This document shows, piece after piece, positions 63,215 to 64,000 of a DNA stretch of 64,000 nucleotides. Source of the DNA: Aestuariivirga litoralis (GTDB taxonomy: Bacteria > Pseudomonadota > Alphaproteobacteria > Rhizobiales > Aestuariivirgaceae); the NCBI RefSeq assembly GCF_003234965.1, contig NZ_QKVK01000011.1, positions 1 to 64,000 on the forward strand, in the 5' to 3' direction. Below the pieces are notes generated by a model. It did no database searches. It worked only from the letters and a program-made list of their open reading frames with translations, and was not told where the DNA came from. Position 1 is the first letter of the stretch; every line of letters begins with the position of its first letter. A program made the translations under genes and the position numbers.

Positions 63215-64000
63215 ATGAATATCCTGAAAGGCCTGTTCGGCCTTGGCTTCGCCATGGCCCTTTCCGCCGGCACCGCGCTGGCGGGCGAACTCGTGATCAA
63301 TTCCGACCAGTCGGACCCCGCGCCGAAGAAGGCGATGGAGGAGCTGATCGCCGGCTTCGAAGCCGCCAACCCGGACATCAAGGTGAAGTGGAACAACTTC
63401 GACCATGAGGGCTACAAGGCGGCGATCCGCAACTTCCTGACCGCCGATCCGCCGGACGTCGCCGCCTGGTATGCCGGCAACCGCATGGCGCCCTTCGTCA
63501 AGGCCGGGCTGTTCGAGCCGGTGGACGATGTCTGGGCCGCCAATGGCTTCAACGACCAGCTGAAGTCGGCCTCCGCCTCGATGACCATCGACGGCAAGAA
63601 GTGGGGCGTGCCCTACACGTACTATCAGTGGGGCATCTACTACAACAAGGAGGCCTACAAGAAGGCCGGCGTCGAAGTGCCGAAGACCTGGGCCGAGTTC
63701 GTCTCCAACTGCGAGAAGTTCAAGGCGGCCGGAATCGACTGCCTGACCACGGGCACCAAGGCGCTGTGGCCGGCCGCCGGCATCTTCGATTATCTCGACC
63801 TGCGCGTGAACGGCTATGACTTCCACATGGACCTCGCCAACGGCAAGATTCCGTGGACGGATGATCGCGTGAAGGCGGTCTTCGCCGAATGGGCCAAGAT
63901 CCAGCCCTATACCACGGCGAACCATGCCGCCATCGACTGGCAGGATGCCGCAGCGCTGCTGTCGCAGGGCAAGGCAGCCAACTATGTCATGGGCAATTTC
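63215..64000 (+). CDS. Sugar ABC transporter substrate-binding protein, cut by window end
   Basis: 262 codons are visible from the ATG at 63215; the 3' end lies beyond the window. A signal peptide (NILKGLFGLGFAMALSAGTALA, in part, cleavage after ALA near residue 22) precedes a CUT1-type binding domain: ELVINSDQSDPAPKKAMEELIAGF, TADPPDVAAWYAGNRMAPFVKAGLFEPVDD in part, and WGVPYTYYQWGIYYNKEAYKKAG. It is probably the binding protein for an alpha-galactoside or related sugar, given the GH4 gene next door. Permease and ATPase genes would be expected to follow outside the window. Confidence 0.92.
   Translation, partial: MNILKGLFGLGFAMALSAGTALAGELVINSDQSDPAPKKAMEELIAGFEAANPDIKVKWNNFDHEGYKAAIRNFLTADPPDVAAWYAGNRMAPFVKAGLFEPVDDVWAANGFNDQLKSASASMTIDGKKWGVPYTYYQWGIYYNKEAYKKAGVEVPKTWAEFVSNCEKFKAAGIDCLTTGTKALWPAAGIFDYLDLRVNGYDFHMDLANGKIPWTDDRVKAVFAEWAKIQPYTTANHAAIDWQDAAALLSQGKAANYVMGNF

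Overview
The window reads as chromosomal or large-replicon DNA of a high-GC alphaproteobacterium, most likely a member of Hyphomicrobiales (Rhizobiales). The case rests on a perfect Irr-box type palindrome (TTTAGAATCATTCTAAA) ahead of an iron-related operon, promoters of the rhizobial TTGACT-N17-CTAGAT form, and many ABC transporters paired with catabolic operons. No tRNA, rRNA, insertion sequence, phage gene or CRISPR array was seen. Coding density is high and no stretch over 300 bases lacks a gene.

Layout. (1) 1-2057: 3' part of a collagen-like repeat surface protein and a small membrane-anchored protein. (2) 2071-9990: a GntP-type permease, a urea transporter and a complete urease locus split into two divergent arms (ureD-A-B-C leftward, ureE-G-F rightward). 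(3) 10069-16415: a di-heme cytochrome c peroxidase, then an Irr-box-headed operon encoding a Cys-rich small protein, imelysin, di-heme oxidoreductase (DUF1111), a second imelysin and a DUF1513 protein. (4) 16428-19920: a leftward operon RidA - alpha/beta hydrolase - class III CoA-transferase - AA_synth (DUF1185) - flavin reductase, divergent from an aldehyde dehydrogenase (20063-21547). (5) 21537-33570: a carnitine-type quaternary amine catabolic region. A beta-keto acid cleavage enzyme, a PotABCD-like ABC importer, an acyl-CoA dehydrogenase and a single-chain NDP-forming acyl-CoA synthetase form one leftward operon. Divergent from it is a CdhR-like regulator. Next to that is a second leftward operon with an LLM flavin monooxygenase, a CaiD-like hydratase and L-carnitine dehydrogenase. 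(6) 33683-37389: serine hydrolase, carboxymuconolactone decarboxylase-family protein, a possible HybE-like remnant, a short YigZ/IMPACT protein and a CYTH-CHAD protein. (7) 37591-51354: a run of eleven genes of one orientation under a clear promoter with tandem LacI-type operators: Gfo/Idh/MocA dehydrogenase, family I CoA-transferase, enoyl-CoA hydratase, sugar ABC importer, two GMC oxidoreductases, SDR, DUF993 and LacI regulator. (8) 51411-60605: a membrane-anchored hydrolase, then a glycine-betaine/choline type ABC importer with an internally duplicated permease, a dimethylglycine-dehydrogenase-like flavoenzyme and a choline-kinase-like protein. (9) 60705-64000: family 4 alpha-galactosidase and AraC regulator divergent from a sugar ABC binding protein cut by the window end.

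How the parts may work together. Regions 5 and 8 together suggest use of methylated quaternary amines. Gamma-butyrobetaine or crotonobetaine would be imported, activated to CoA thioesters, dehydrogenated and hydrated to L-carnitine. L-carnitine would be oxidised to 3-dehydrocarnitine and cleaved to betainyl-CoA and acetoacetate, and betaine-derived dimethylglycine would be demethylated. Regions 4 and 5 also hold the parts of a Rut-like flavin monooxygenase pathway (LLM oxygenase, flavin reductase, RidA, alpha/beta hydrolase), and the two operons share a 17-bp upstream motif. Region 7 looks like a coherent but unassigned sugar or polyol catabolic operon and is the best candidate for undescribed biochemistry. 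All pathway assignments are inference from protein families and gene order.
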